A stretch of 64,000 nucleotides of DNA from Acidobacteriaceae bacterium dw_441. Lineage in GTDB: Bacteria > Acidobacteriota > Terriglobia > Terriglobales > Acidobacteriaceae. Numbering within the stretch: the first letter of the stretch is position 1; the number at the start of each line of letters is the position of its first letter. The notes under the pieces are model-generated. The model searched no databases and had not been told where the DNA came from. It saw nothing but the letters and a program-made list of their open reading frames with translations. The DNA lies in the NCBI GenBank assembly GCA_018449715.1, contig JAAVVA010000004.1, positions 62,001 to 126,000 on the forward strand, in the 5' to 3' direction. A program made the translations under genes and the position numbers. Below, piece by piece: positions 24,867 to 33,733 of the stretch.

Positions 24867-25583
24867 ATGAAAGCGTTTGCCCTCGAATATCGTCTTCGCT
24901 ACTGGATTCATGTTGTGATCTACACGCTGGGTTTCACGGTGCCGTGGAACTACTGGCTGCATCTCGATACGGTGCGGACGTGGCAGTGGCTGGCGGCTGC
25001 GACCTTTCGCGCGAAGTGGATGGGCTTCAGCGGGGCGACGGTTGCGATTCTGATTGCGGGCATCGTGTTTGCGTTTGCGGGCGCGATGCTGCGGACGTGG
25101 GGATCGGCTTATATCGGGGCTTCTGTCGTACAGGATGGGGCGATGCATGGCGACCGCGTGATTGCGGCCGGGCCTTATCGCAGGATGAGGAACCCGCTTT
25201 ATGTCGGGACGTTTCTGCATACGCTGGCGCTGGCGCTGTTGATGCTGCCGAGCGGATCGGCGTTCACGATTGTGATGATCGCCATCGTGCAGATACGGCT
25301 GATTCTGGCGGAAGAGGCGTTTCTTGCGGAGCAGCAAGGGGAGCCGTACAAGGCTTATTGCTCGCTGGTGCCGCGGCTGCTGCCTTCGCTGTCGGCGAAG
25401 GTCGCGGACTCGGGGGGGCGGGCGGCGTGGGGGACTGCTTTTCTCGGTGAGATCTATATGTGGGGCGTGTTTGTTTCGTTCGCCGCGCTGGGGTGGATGT
25501 ATAACTCCATGCTGATACTGCAGGGCGTGGTGGTCTCGCTGGGAGTTTCGCTGGTGGCGCGGGCGTTTATTCCTAAGCGGTAG
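24867..25583 (+). CDS. Isoprenylcysteine carboxyl methyltransferase-like membrane protein
   Basis: A 238-residue membrane protein with about five to six hydrophobic helices. The ICMT/PEMT-like core GPYRRMRNPLYVGTFLHTLAL (about 110-130) and EEAFLAEQQGEPYKAYCSLVPR form the presumed S-adenosylmethionine site. The family methylates lipids, isoprenoid or other hydrophobic substrates; the substrate is unknown. It differs from the MddA-like protein at the window start in having a longer N-terminus and an extra C-terminal helix pair. It follows the repeat block after parB; co-transcription is uncertain. Confidence 0.8.
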   Translation: MKAFALEYRLRYWIHVVIYTLGFTVPWNYWLHLDTVRTWQWLAAATFRAKWMGFSGATVAILIAGIVFAFAGAMLRTWGSAYIGASVVQDGAMHGDRVIAAGPYRRMRNPLYVGTFLHTLALALLMLPSGSAFTIVMIAIVQIRLILAEEAFLAEQQGEPYKAYCSLVPRLLPSLSAKVADSGGRAAWGTAFLGEIYMWGVFVSFAALGWMYNSMLILQGVVVSLGVSLVARAFIPKR

Positions 25584-25639
25584 GGCCTGGGTGGCCGCGG
25601 GTACGGGCTGGGTTCATCACCCGGTCATTTGGGATGGAT

Positions 25640-25850
25640 GGAGGAAGGCGGTCAAGCTTCGCTCGATGCCCCACATCTGGCGATACGGCTGCCAGATATG
25701 GGGCACCCGATTTTGTGGGTATCCAATCATTCGTGGCCGTAACAGCTCATTCGTGGCCGTAAAAGCGAGAAGCAGATTCCTCCGCTTTGCTACGGAATGA
25801 CAAGGTCCCCAAAAGTGGAACGACAAGGTCCAAAAATGGAATGACAGGAT
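25640..25850 (-). repeat. Composite repeat D and A with tandem A ends
   Basis: A GGAGGAAGGCGGTCAAGCTTCGCTCGATG-type segment (25638-25667) joins a reversed D (25668-25712). Then come two copies of ATTCGTGGCCGTAA, a reversed A (25768-25805) and two further drifted GGAAcGACAAGGTCC units (to about 25845). Confidence 0.82.
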
Positions 25851-25877
25851 TGAAAAAGTAATGGCGATGGGGGCAAG

Positions 25878-25929
25878 GGAAAGAGCCTGTCTCCGGTTCG
25901 GCGGATGCCGAGGGAGGCAGGCTCTTTCC
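25878..25929 (-). terminator. Terminator hairpin downstream of the HU gene
   Basis: A 12-bp perfect stem GGAAAGAGCCTG / CAGGCTCTTTCC with a large, partly paired interior, about 110 bases after the HU stop on the - strand. A weak U-rich stretch follows. Confidence 0.6.
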
Positions 25930-26042
25930 GTCTCTTACCCGCTGCGGCTGTACGCGGGCAAAGACACTTCGCTTGTGCGGCGGGCTAGGGAGCAGCCGTG
26001 ACCGATGGGGTCATGCGCCCGGCAGGCTCGCGCCGCGCCGAA

Positions 26043-26339
26043 CTACTTCTTCGGGGGAGCGATGGTGTCCTTGGCGACCTTGGCGACGCGGAACTTCACG
26101 ACGGTCTTGGCCTTGATCTTGATGGTCTCGCCGGTCTGGGGGTTGCGGCCCAGGCGAGCCTTGCGCTCCGCCTTCACCAGCTTGCCGATGCCGGGGATGG
26201 TGAACTCACCGTTCTTCTTGGTCTCCTTGACGGCCGTCTCGGCCAGCAGGTCCAGGAAGGTAGCCGTCTGCTTGTTGGTCAGCTCGAGCTTCTCCGCCAG
26301 CTGGCGGACGAGCGCTGTCTTGGTCAATCCCTTTGCCAT
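26043..26339 (-). CDS. hup: HU-family nucleoid DNA-binding protein
   Basis: A 98-residue histone-like protein that bends DNA as a dimer. The N-terminal helices read MAKGLTKTALVRQLAEKLEL; the core has GEFTIPGIGKLVKAERKARLGRNPQTGE with the DNA-binding beta arm, ending in KTVVKFRVAKVAKD. The RNP motif that intercalates DNA is in GRNPQTGE. GAAGGAG lies upstream of the ATG. A TTGACA -35-like box is on the - strand at 26490-26485, with no convincing -10. It stands alone. Confidence 0.95.
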   Translation of the reverse strand: MAKGLTKTALVRQLAEKLELTNKQTATFLDLLAETAVKETKKNGEFTIPGIGKLVKAERKARLGRNPQTGETIKIKAKTVVKFRVAKVAKDTIAPPKK

Positions 26340-26629
26340 GTGTGTTGCTCCTTCAAACGTTTCTTGGTTTTGCTAAAGCAGGTTATCCGACTGTCGCCCG
26401 GCGCTCTGAAATGAGAGAATCGCCAGTGTTCATGCGGCTTCGGGGAAACCGTACCGAATTCACCTTCAGCTTTTCCAAAGGCTTTGTCAACCGGATTTAC
26501 CCGGTTTCCACAGGTTTTTTTGGTTTTTGTCCGGTTTTGTATGTTTTTAGGTACATTTTATGGGATTTTTACGGATTTAAGGGTGGAAGTGGAGGGGTGG
26601 GACTGCTTGCGAGTCTGGGGTCTCGGCAA

Positions 26630-26835
26630 AAAAAATGTTGGGATTCTTCGTCGCTTCGCTCTTCGGAAGGACGGTTGTGATGGGTATGGATGGGATTCAT
26701 CCCACCCTTCGCGGTGAGGCTCGCGAAGGGTGGGGCACCCGGTCGGTGGTGGTGGAGTGGAGGAAAGCGGTCGAGCTTCGCTCGATGCCCACATCTGGCG
26801 GTGAGACTGCCAGATGTGGGACACCCGATTTTGTG
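26630..26835 (-). repeat. Composite repeat B-C-D, inverted orientation
   Basis: Reversed B (26635-26675), C (26693-26745), a GTCGAGCTTCGCTCGATG linker hairpin (26769-26787) and D (26789-26830). The same linker joins C and D at 27790-27820. Confidence 0.85.
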
Positions 26836-26846
26836 GGGGGTGGGGG

Positions 26847-27542
26847 CTAGAAGAGGGGCTTGCGGGGCTTCTTTGCGAGAGGCGCGTTGAGGAAGTCTAC
26901 GAAGGGGGCTGCTGCTTCGAAGCGTTTGACGATCTCTTTGAGGAGCGTGGGCTGGGTTGCGGTGGTCGCGGGAAGCTTCGATAGGAAGCCCCACTCGCGG
27001 TTGAGGATGAGGTCGAGCGCGGGGTCTTCGGGGTGGAAGCCCTTGGGGGCTCGGGTGAGCTTCTGGCCGGGGACCTCGTCCATGAGCGAGCGGAGTTTTT
27101 TGGCGGCGAGGAGGCGGCGGAACTCGGCGGGGTGCTCGACGATGTGGCGGCGGATGGCGAGAAGCTGCTCGCGGATGGGCATGAAGACGCCTGCCGCGAT
27201 CACGACCTCGTCGGCAGCGATGTGGAAGTAGAAGCCGCCGCCGGAGGTCTTCTCTAGCCCCTCGCGGGCCCACCAGAGGCCCTGGTGCGTCTTGTAGGGG
27301 CGCTTGTCGGCGGCGAAGCGGGTGTCGCGGTAGATGCGGAAGAGGGTCTTGGGGGGCGGCTGGATGTTGTGCGGGGCGAAGCGGAGGAGGGACTCGTTGA
27401 CTGCTGCGGAGAGGGCGAGGGAGGGGGCCTTGAGCTCGCGCTCGTAGGTGGGCTTGCGGGCGTTGAACCACTCGCGGTCGTTGTTGCGCTTGAGGCCGCG
27501 GAGGAACTTCAGGGCCTCGGGGGTGTAGTGCGGGGCGGGCAT
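26847..27542 (-). CDS. DUF2461 family protein
   Basis: A protein of about 231 residues starting MPAPHYTPEALKFLRGLKRNNDREWFNARK, followed by FRIYRDTRFAADKRPYKTHQG and FYFHIAADEVVIAAGVFMP, all diagnostic of DUF2461 (TIGR02453), a widespread family of unknown function. Upstream in-frame starts exist at 27557, 27575 and, as TTG, 27596; the last lies in a translated B module that supplies AGGAAG. None has a clearly better case, so the shortest homology-consistent start is used. Confidence 0.8.
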   Translation of the reverse strand: MPAPHYTPEALKFLRGLKRNNDREWFNARKPTYERELKAPSLALSAAVNESLLRFAPHNIQPPPKTLFRIYRDTRFAADKRPYKTHQGLWWAREGLEKTSGGGFYFHIAADEVVIAAGVFMPIREQLLAIRRHIVEHPAEFRRLLAAKKLRSLMDEVPGQKLTRAPKGFHPEDPALDLILNREWGFLSKLPATTATQPTLLKEIVKRFEAAAPFVDFLNAPLAKKPRKPLF

Positions 27543-27594
27543 GAGGTGATGGTACATGCGGGATGGTGACAGCATGGTGTCAGTAGCATCCTGC

Positions 27595-27975
27595 AAAGGG
27601 ATTCTTCCTCTCGCTTCGCTCGAGGGTTAGAAGGACGGGTTTGGAAGGTGGCGTTTGTGGCGGTGCGAGCGGAATACAGGGATTCTTCGCTTCGCTCAGA
27701 ATGACGGTAGTGGCGGGTATGGAAGGGATTCATCCCACCCTTCGCGGTGAGACTGCGAAGGATGGGGCACCCGGTCGGTGGTGGTGGAGTGGAGGAAGGC
27801 GGTCGAGCTTCGCTCGATGCCCACATCTGACGATGAAGCTGTCAGATGTGGGGCACCCGGTCTTCCTGTAAATCCTGTCCTTCGGTCATCCCTGCAAAGA
27901 GAAGCAGATTCCTTCGCTTTGCTACGGAATGACAAGTTCAAAAGTAAGTTGGTGAGCAGTAAGTTGGTGAGCCGT
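27595..27975 (-). repeat. Composite repeat B-C-D-A with duplicated tail
   Basis: Two B-like tails, a reversed B (27665-27710), C (27726-27775), linker hairpin, D (27820-27862), A (27890-27940), then GTAAGTTGGTGAGC twice in tandem (27945-27972). The region 27543-28003 holds nothing else. Confidence 0.83.
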
Positions 27976-28003
27976 GGAGAGAGTTTTCCCTCCACGGTGA
28001 GGG

Positions 28004-30265
28004 TTAGAAGGTGATGGTGATTTGCTGCGGGGTGGAGTGCGCGGGGAACTCCATCTGCAACATGCCTTCGGAGTAGTGCGTGGTGGTGAGGGGCTGGTCG
28101 GCGACGCTGACCTTCGACGGTGCCTTCGGGAGTAGGAGGCGGATTGCGGTCAGGTCGTTTGCGTCGGCTGTGTTGCGGCCTTCGATCGACGTGGCCTTGA
28201 AGGTGATCTCGTGGGCCGTGGTCGTGAGGTCGGTGATGCGGGCGCTGGCGGCGAGGATGCGTGGCTGCTTCGTGGGGTAGAACGCCGGGTTGAGCAGTAG
28301 GGCGCGGTCGCCGGGCTTGATCTGCGGGTTCTTTACGAGTGCCAGGTGCGCGTCGAAGAGGTTGAGGAAGGTTCCGTGGAGCTGCGTTGGGGCGGCGTTC
28401 GGGAGGTCGAGGCCGGAGGCGATGACGAAGGGGCCGCGCTGGAGGATGAGGGCGTCGGTCTCGTGCCAGTTGAGGTGGATCGCGGAGGCCGCCTGTTTGG
28501 TGAGGCTGCGGACGGTGTCGGCTCCCGTGCGGTCGTGCGTGAGGGCCGCGGGGGACTTCGCGGAGTAGAGGACGACTCCTTTGCCTACATGGTGCAGGCC
28601 TTCGGGTGTGGCGCTGCCGTTTGTTGTGGTGCTGTTGTTCGTGGTGGCTTCGAGGCCGAGGGCGCGGAAGAGGTCGAGGCGTGGGGTGGAGAGTTTGTTG
28701 GCTCCGCTGTGCTCTTCGCTGTTCCACCAGTCGGTAGCTTTGTTGTAGGGGTCTTTGTCATCGTCGAGGACGACGAGGGCTCCGCCTGCCTTGACCCATG
28801 CGGCGAGGACCTCGTGGAACTTCGGTGAGGGCGGCTTCTGGCCTTCGTAGGTGAGGAGGAGGAGCTTGTAGTTCTGAAGGAACTTGGCGGCGTTGTTGCC
28901 CTGCCGGTTGCTTTCTCCCTGCGGATTGCTTTCACCCTGATAGACGCTCTCGATCTGGACCGGCTCGACCGGGATGCCGCGCATGAGCAGCGGGAGGGCG
29001 AGGCCGTAGAAGTTGCCGAGGTCGGCGTCCGAGGGCTGCGGCTGCGCGCGCTGGAACATCAGGGTGTCGCTGACGAGAACGCCGAGACCCTCGGTTCCGG
29101 CGGTCTGCCAGCGGGCGTTGGGCTGGTCCATCTGGCCGAGGGCGTGGAAGACGGTTTGCATCTCGGTTTCGTACTCAGCCGGGATGGGAGCCTTTTCGGG
29201 CTTCGGGTTGGCTGCCGTCGGCTCGGTGGTGGGGTAGAGCCCCTTGGGGCCGAAGATGCGGTCGGGCCAGGGGAGGATCTCGTAGCTGGCGACGTGCGGC
29301 TGAAGGAGCGAGGCTACGAGGGTCGATTCCCAGTTGCGGCGGTAGTCGGTCCAGGAGTGGTTGGGGTTGTCCTCGATGGGGTCGTTGAGGTACCAGATGC
29401 GCTTGCCGGAGGAGCGGGCGATGTTTTGCAGCGCACCGTATTCGAGGAAGGCGGTCTCGAAGGTGCGCTCTTCGCGGACGCCCTCGTAGACGTTGGGCTG
29501 GCGCGAGGTCCCGGTCCAGACCTGCGCGATGAAGCCGTCGGCTCCGACCTGAAGGAGAGAAGACTCGGGGGAGACGATCTCCCACTGGGCATAGTTGATC
29601 AGCGAGTGCGTGGCGACGTAGCAGGGGATGGATTTGCCGTGCTGCTGGCTCCACTGGCGGACGAAGTCGAAGACCTGGCCGAGTGCGCGGCGGTAGAGGT
29701 AATACTTCAGCTTGGAGGCGCGGTACTGGGCGTCGGGGGAGGAGTCGGGGGCCTGCCAGGGCTCGTGGTAGTAGGCCTGCCACTCGGACTTGAAGGCGTC
29801 GGACCATCCGGCGCGGGCCCAGAACTCGGGCTCTTCGAGGTAGATGGCCTCGGCTCCGGCCTCGAGGGCGCGCTGGACTCCCTGGCTGAGGTACTTGCCG
29901 TAGGCTTCGGTGGGGGCGATGTAGGGAACCTCGCGGCCGGTGTGGAGGATGAGCTTGCCGGATTTTTCCTGCTGGGTCTCGTTCCAGTGCTCTTTGCCGT
30001 CGAAGTCGCCGCGGAGGTAGTCGGCGTAGCGGCCCCAGGCGACTCCGGTCATGACGGCGACGTGGTAGCCGTGGTCGCGCCAGCTCTGGATGCGGGAGGG
30101 CATGGTGGCGTCGATGCCGTAGACCATGACGGTGTTGGACTCGACGTTCACGCGGGGGGACCAGGCTTGCGAGGTCTGGAAGATGAGGTCGGAGGCGGGG
30201 GCTGCGGGTTTGGTCTGGGCGGCGAGGGGGAGAGCGAGGAGAAGGAATGCGGCCTGCTTGATCAC
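28004..30265 (-). CDS. Large secreted protein of unknown function, possibly a glycoside hydrolase
   Basis: A protein of about 753 residues with an N-terminal signal peptide (IKQAAFLLLALPLAAQT). Residues around 25-330 have a barrel-like flavour with acidic motifs (YGIDATMPSRIQSW, AIYLEEPEFWARAGW, YYHEPWQAP, GFIAQVWTGTSRQP). A later part, GALVVLDDDKDPYNKATDWW, resembles a Rossmann-like or glutamine-amidotransferase-like beta-galactosidase domain, and the C-terminus looks beta-rich. I do not recognise the family; a polysaccharide role is inferred from layout and neighbours. The GTG at 30265 is the likely start because the upstream frame is translated repeat. A QGESN unit is tandemly repeated near the middle. 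Confidence 0.6.
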   Translation of the reverse strand: MIKQAAFLLLALPLAAQTKPAAPASDLIFQTSQAWSPRVNVESNTVMVYGIDATMPSRIQSWRDHGYHVAVMTGVAWGRYADYLRGDFDGKEHWNETQQEKSGKLILHTGREVPYIAPTEAYGKYLSQGVQRALEAGAEAIYLEEPEFWARAGWSDAFKSEWQAYYHEPWQAPDSSPDAQYRASKLKYYLYRRALGQVFDFVRQWSQQHGKSIPCYVATHSLINYAQWEIVSPESSLLQVGADGFIAQVWTGTSRQPNVYEGVREERTFETAFLEYGALQNIARSSGKRIWYLNDPIEDNPNHSWTDYRRNWESTLVASLLQPHVASYEILPWPDRIFGPKGLYPTTEPTAANPKPEKAPIPAEYETEMQTVFHALGQMDQPNARWQTAGTEGLGVLVSDTLMFQRAQPQPSDADLGNFYGLALPLLMRGIPVEPVQIESVYQGESNPQGESNRQGNNAAKFLQNYKLLLLTYEGQKPPSPKFHEVLAAWVKAGGALVVLDDDKDPYNKATDWWNSEEHSGANKLSTPRLDLFRALGLEATTNNSTTTNGSATPEGLHHVGKGVVLYSAKSPAALTHDRTGADTVRSLTKQAASAIHLNWHETDALILQRGPFVIASGLDLPNAAPTQLHGTFLNLFDAHLALVKNPQIKPGDRALLLNPAFYPTKQPRILAASARITDLTTTAHEITFKATSIEGRNTADANDLTAIRLLLPKAPSKVSVADQPLTTTHYSEGMLQMEFPAHSTPQQITITF

Positions 30266-30297
30266 AGTTTGATGATAGTGGGTGGAGGGGCCTGCGA

Positions 30298-30490
30298 AGG
30301 AATGCTGGGATTCTTCGCTTCGCTCAGAATGAGGGTGGTGGGAGAGAGCTGGAGCGGGTTCAGTGCTGATGCGAGCAGGATTCATCCCACCCTTCGCGGT
30401 GAGGCTCGCGAAGGATGGGGCACCCGATCTTTTGTGGCGGTTTGTGAGAGAAGCAGATTCCTTCGCTTTGCTACGGAGTGACAAGTTCAG
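30298..30490 (-). repeat. Composite repeat B-C-A, inverted orientation
   Basis: Reversed B (30300-30340), C (30377-30430) and A (30450-30490). Its open frame would extend the upstream secreted protein if the start were called too far out. Confidence 0.85.
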
Positions 30491-30504
30491 AAGGGATGGG
30501 TGGA

Positions 30505-32628
30505 TCAGGGTTGGGGTGGGGGCATCTTGTAGTGGCGGGCGAAGAAGTCGGCGGTGAGGCGGTAGGCTTCGAGCCAGCTGCGGTGCATGAGGAAGCCGTG
30601 GATCTCGTCGGGGAAGACATGCTCTTCGAATTCGACGCCTTGTGTGCGTAAAGCTGCGGCCATCTTTACGGTCTGCGCGAAGGCTACGTTGCGGTCGTCG
30701 TCTCCTTGAATGAGGAGGACAGGGGAACGCCAGGTTTTGACGGCGGCCATTGGGGAGGACTCGAAGGCCAGGCGCGTGGCCGCGGGGTCGGACTGTGCGC
30801 CGAGGCGCAGGGACCAGTCGTGGACGCCGTGGAAGTCGACTCCTGCGGAGAAGAGGTCGGAGGCGCGGGCGAGGGCGAGCGCGGTGAGGTAGCCGCCGTA
30901 GCTTCCTCCCCAGGCTCCGATGCGGGCGGGGTCGACGTCGGGGCGGCTGCGGAGGTAGAGGCCCGCGCCCTGCACGTCGTTGTACTCGCTGGCTCCAGTG
31001 GCGCCGTAGTTGAGGGCCTCGCGGAAGTTGAGGCCGTAGCCGGTGCCGCTGCGGTAGTTCACCGAGAGGACGATGTAGCCGAGGCTCGCGAGGTACTGAT
31101 TCATCGCGTAGGCGTTGGAGTAGTAGTCCATGTAGTGGTAGCCGAGGAGCATCTGGCGGCGGGAGCCTCCGTGGAAGAAGACGAGGGCGGGGTGCCGGTG
31201 GCCGTCGTTCGCGTTGGCCGGGAGGAAGAGCTGGCCGTGGAGGGGCAGGCCGTCCGCCGCTGGCAGGATGACCTGCTGCGGGGTGACGAATCGGCTGGCG
31301 GGGTAGTCGGCGGGGATGAGCTGCGGGGCGAGGTCGTGGAGGTCTCCGTTTGCGGCGACGAGGGCCGGGCGGATGGGGATGCGGGTGTCGGAGCGGAGGG
31401 TCGCGACCCGGTGGGTGGAGGTGAGGACGGGGAAGACTTCGATGCCTTCTCCTTTGGTGAGCTGGCGTGGGGTGGTGCTGTTTGCGGTGAGCTGCCAGAG
31501 GTGGCGGCGGTCTATATCTAATTGGCTGGTGCGATCCAATTGGCTGGCGCGATCTGACTGGCTGGCGCGGCCGGACTGGTTGGAGCTGTAGACGAGGGTG
31601 GAGCGGTCGGGGCTTAGTGCTGCGTGCTCGACCTCGAAGTCGCCGGGGGTGAGAAGGGTGGCGGGGCCTCCGGTGGTGGGGATGGAGTAGAGGTGCTGCC
31701 AGCCGTCGAGTTCATAGGGAAAGAGGAGGCGGTTGGCGGAGGTCCAGAAGAGCTGGCGGTCGGTGGCAAGGGCGTGGAAGACGCTTCCCTGCCCCTTGAC
31801 TCCTTTCGCTGCGTGGAAGATCTCGTGGCCTTCGCCGGTGGAGGCGTCGGCGATGAGGATGGACCACGGCTCGCCGGTGCGGTGGGCTCCTGCGCCGCCG
31901 CTGGCTGCGGTGCGGAGGAAAGCTATCTGGCGGCTGTCGGGGGACCACTCGGGGTCGCGGTCGGTGAGGGTGGAGGGGGAGAGGTAGGTGATGGATTTGT
32001 CGGCGAGGGTGTAGACGCCGATGAAGCCGTGGTCTCCTCGGGCGCTGGTGAAGGCGAGGCGGGTTCCGTCGGGGGACCAGAGAGGCGGGCCGAGGGTTCC
32101 TCGGGCGTGGAAGAGGGGCTCGGACTTGGCAGAGGGGTCGGCGAGGGAGAGGGCGCAGATGCCCTCTTTGCAGAGAAAGGCCACGGTTTTGCCGTCGGGG
32201 GAGACGGCCGGGGAGCGGCCGGGAGCGAGGCGACGCGGGGTTCCGCCGGTGACGGGGACGAGGTAGATGGCTTGTTCGACTCCTGCGGAGAGGAGCGCCG
32301 GGTTGGGGTCGGGCTGGCCGGGGAACTCGAAGTCGCCGCCGCGGACGTAGACGATAGATTCGCCGTCGGGGGTCCAGGTGATGTCGCCGATGTCCTGACC
32401 GTCGTCTTCGGTGTAGGGGGTCAACTGCTTCGCGGAGGAGGTGCTGCCGAGGTCGGCGGTCCACAGGTTGCGGCGGCCCTGCTGGTTGGCCATCCAGACG
32501 ACGCGGTCGCCTTTGGGGGCGGCGGAAAGCTCGGAGTTGAAGGTGCCGCTCATGGCCTGTTGCAGGGTGAAGGTCTGGGCGGCGGCGGGAAGGGTGAGGC
32601 AGAGGATGAGGAGGAGCTTGCTGGTCAT
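30505..32628 (-). CDS. Secreted S9-family serine peptidase (prolyl oligopeptidase/DPP IV type)
   Basis: A 707-residue exported peptidase. The signal peptide is MTSKLLLILCLTLPAAAQT. A beta-propeller of WD40/PD40-like repeats spans about 25-430, with units such as SPDGKTVAFL, SPDGTRLAFTSA and SPDSRQIAFL. The alpha/beta hydrolase domain carries nucleophile Ser in GGSYGGYLTAL, Asp in IQGDDDRNV and His in DEIHGF. The S9 family cleaves peptides after proline or related residues, usually in the periplasm or outside. The start at 32628 begins the signal peptide. A QLDRTSQLD-like repeat of about 27 bases is present three to four times near 31520-31580. Confidence 0.9.
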   Translation of the reverse strand: MTSKLLLILCLTLPAAAQTFTLQQAMSGTFNSELSAAPKGDRVVWMANQQGRRNLWTADLGSTSSAKQLTPYTEDDGQDIGDITWTPDGESIVYVRGGDFEFPGQPDPNPALLSAGVEQAIYLVPVTGGTPRRLAPGRSPAVSPDGKTVAFLCKEGICALSLADPSAKSEPLFHARGTLGPPLWSPDGTRLAFTSARGDHGFIGVYTLADKSITYLSPSTLTDRDPEWSPDSRQIAFLRTAASGGAGAHRTGEPWSILIADASTGEGHEIFHAAKGVKGQGSVFHALATDRQLFWTSANRLLFPYELDGWQHLYSIPTTGGPATLLTPGDFEVEHAALSPDRSTLVYSSNQSGRASQSDRASQLDRTSQLDIDRRHLWQLTANSTTPRQLTKGEGIEVFPVLTSTHRVATLRSDTRIPIRPALVAANGDLHDLAPQLIPADYPASRFVTPQQVILPAADGLPLHGQLFLPANANDGHRHPALVFFHGGSRRQMLLGYHYMDYYSNAYAMNQYLASLGYIVLSVNYRSGTGYGLNFREALNYGATGASEYNDVQGAGLYLRSRPDVDPARIGAWGGSYGGYLTALALARASDLFSAGVDFHGVHDWSLRLGAQSDPAATRLAFESSPMAAVKTWRSPVLLIQGDDDRNVAFAQTVKMAAALRTQGVEFEEHVFPDEIHGFLMHRSWLEAYRLTADFFARHYKMPPPQP

Positions 32629-32724
32629 TGCGGGGCTCTCGGGTGGAATTGCTCTCAAGGCTATATGGGGTGCGGGGTTGGGGGAAGGTGATTTCGTGCG
32701 GTCGATTGGTTTTGTTTCCTGGGT

Positions 32725-32990
32725 ATCCTGCAAACCCGCATCTGGCGAGACAGCCGCCAGATATGGGGCACCCGTTTTTTTGCGGGGCGGGTGCCCCATC
32801 CTTCGCGGTGAGGCTGCGAAGGATGGGGCACCCGGTCATCCTGCGAATTCCACCTTTGGTCATCCTGCAAAGAGAAGCAGATTCCTTCGCTTCGCTGCGC
32901 AATGACAAGTTCAGAGGGGAGTGGGGGTGGACAGGCTGCGGAAGGACAAGTTCAGAGGGAGTGGGGTGGACAGGACGGGGAGAATTTTTG
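32725..32990 (-). repeat. Composite repeat D-C-A with duplicated A end
   Basis: Reversed D (32728-32773), C (32788-32835), A (32868-32915), then GGA(A/C)aGACAAGTTCAGAGGGagtGGGG repeated (32910-32975). The gap 32629-33145 otherwise shows nothing but the ridA leader. Confidence 0.83.
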
Positions 32991-33145
32991 CCGGGGGCGT
33001 CGCGCGCGATAGGTGGAGTTTGGTAGTGTCCTGATAGTGACTTTTTACCGCAACCTGCTCAGGATGACGTCTGGACCGGGAGAGTGTGGGCTTTTCGCCT
33101 GCCGCCGGTCGCTTGTCATCCAGCAATAAAACAGGAGATTAAACG

Positions 33146-33595
33146 ATGAAGAAGCTGTATTCGCTGATGACCAAGCGCGGCCTGATGCTGGCCGGTGTCC
33201 TGACCCTTTGCGCCTCGGGCGCGTTCGCCCAGAACAAGGCCATCGACTTCAAGCCGGGCAACCCCTTCAGCGATGCTGTGGTCTCGGGCAACACCCTCTA
33301 CGTCGCCGGACAGCAGGGACCGGATGCCAGCGGCAAGGTCACCGGAACCGACATCAAGGAGCAGACGAGCAATGCCATCGCCGCGATCAAGAAGGTCGTG
33401 GAGAAGGCCGGCTTCAAGATGACCGATATCGTTTCGATCACGGTGTATGTCACCGACCTGAACGATGTGAAGGCCATGAACGAGGTCTACATCAAGGAGA
33501 TGCCCGATCCGAAGCCCGCGCGCGCAACCGTGCAGGTGGCCGGTCTGATCGGCGGAGCGAAGATCGAGATCTCGGCGGTCGCGGTCAAGCACTAA
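33146..33595 (+). CDS. Secreted RidA/YjgF-family protein
   Basis: A 149-residue protein: signal peptide MKKLYSLMTKRGLMLAGVLTLCASGAFA cut around residue 28, then a full RidA domain (PFSDAVVSGNTLYVAGQQG, VVEKAGFKMTDIVSITVYVTD, and the C-terminal ARATVQVAGLIGGAKIEISAVA). The family signature has the Arg of PKPARATVQV that binds the imine carboxylate. Cytosolic RidA hydrolyses reactive enamines; a signal peptide implies a periplasmic version whose substrate is unknown. AGGAG lies nine bases upstream of the ATG and a strong terminator follows, so it is monocistronic. Confidence 0.9.
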   Translation: MKKLYSLMTKRGLMLAGVLTLCASGAFAQNKAIDFKPGNPFSDAVVSGNTLYVAGQQGPDASGKVTGTDIKEQTSNAIAAIKKVVEKAGFKMTDIVSITVYVTDLNDVKAMNEVYIKEMPDPKPARATVQVAGLIGGAKIEISAVAVKH

Positions 33596-33613
33596 GTTTC
33601 TTGTTGCAGGATG

Positions 33614-33647
33614 AAAGGCCCGGTCTCGGATGAGGCCGGGCCTTTTT
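33614..33647 (+). terminator. Terminator of ridA-like gene
   Basis: Stem AAAGGCCCGG / CCGGGCCTTT, then TTTTTCTGTTTTTT. A clear intrinsic terminator 18 bases after the stop. Confidence 0.9.
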
Positions 33648-33733
33648 CTGTTTTTTGGGCAACCGGCAAAAGGTGGTTCGAACTAAAATTCTCCCGGCAG
33701 AGGGTTGAACTTTCCGGAACACGGAGGCTCGCG

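Noticed and set aside
30266..30484. N-terminal extension of the large secreted protein (MSLRSKAKESAS)
   Set aside because: Translated repeat modules; the signal peptide begins at the GTG at 30265.
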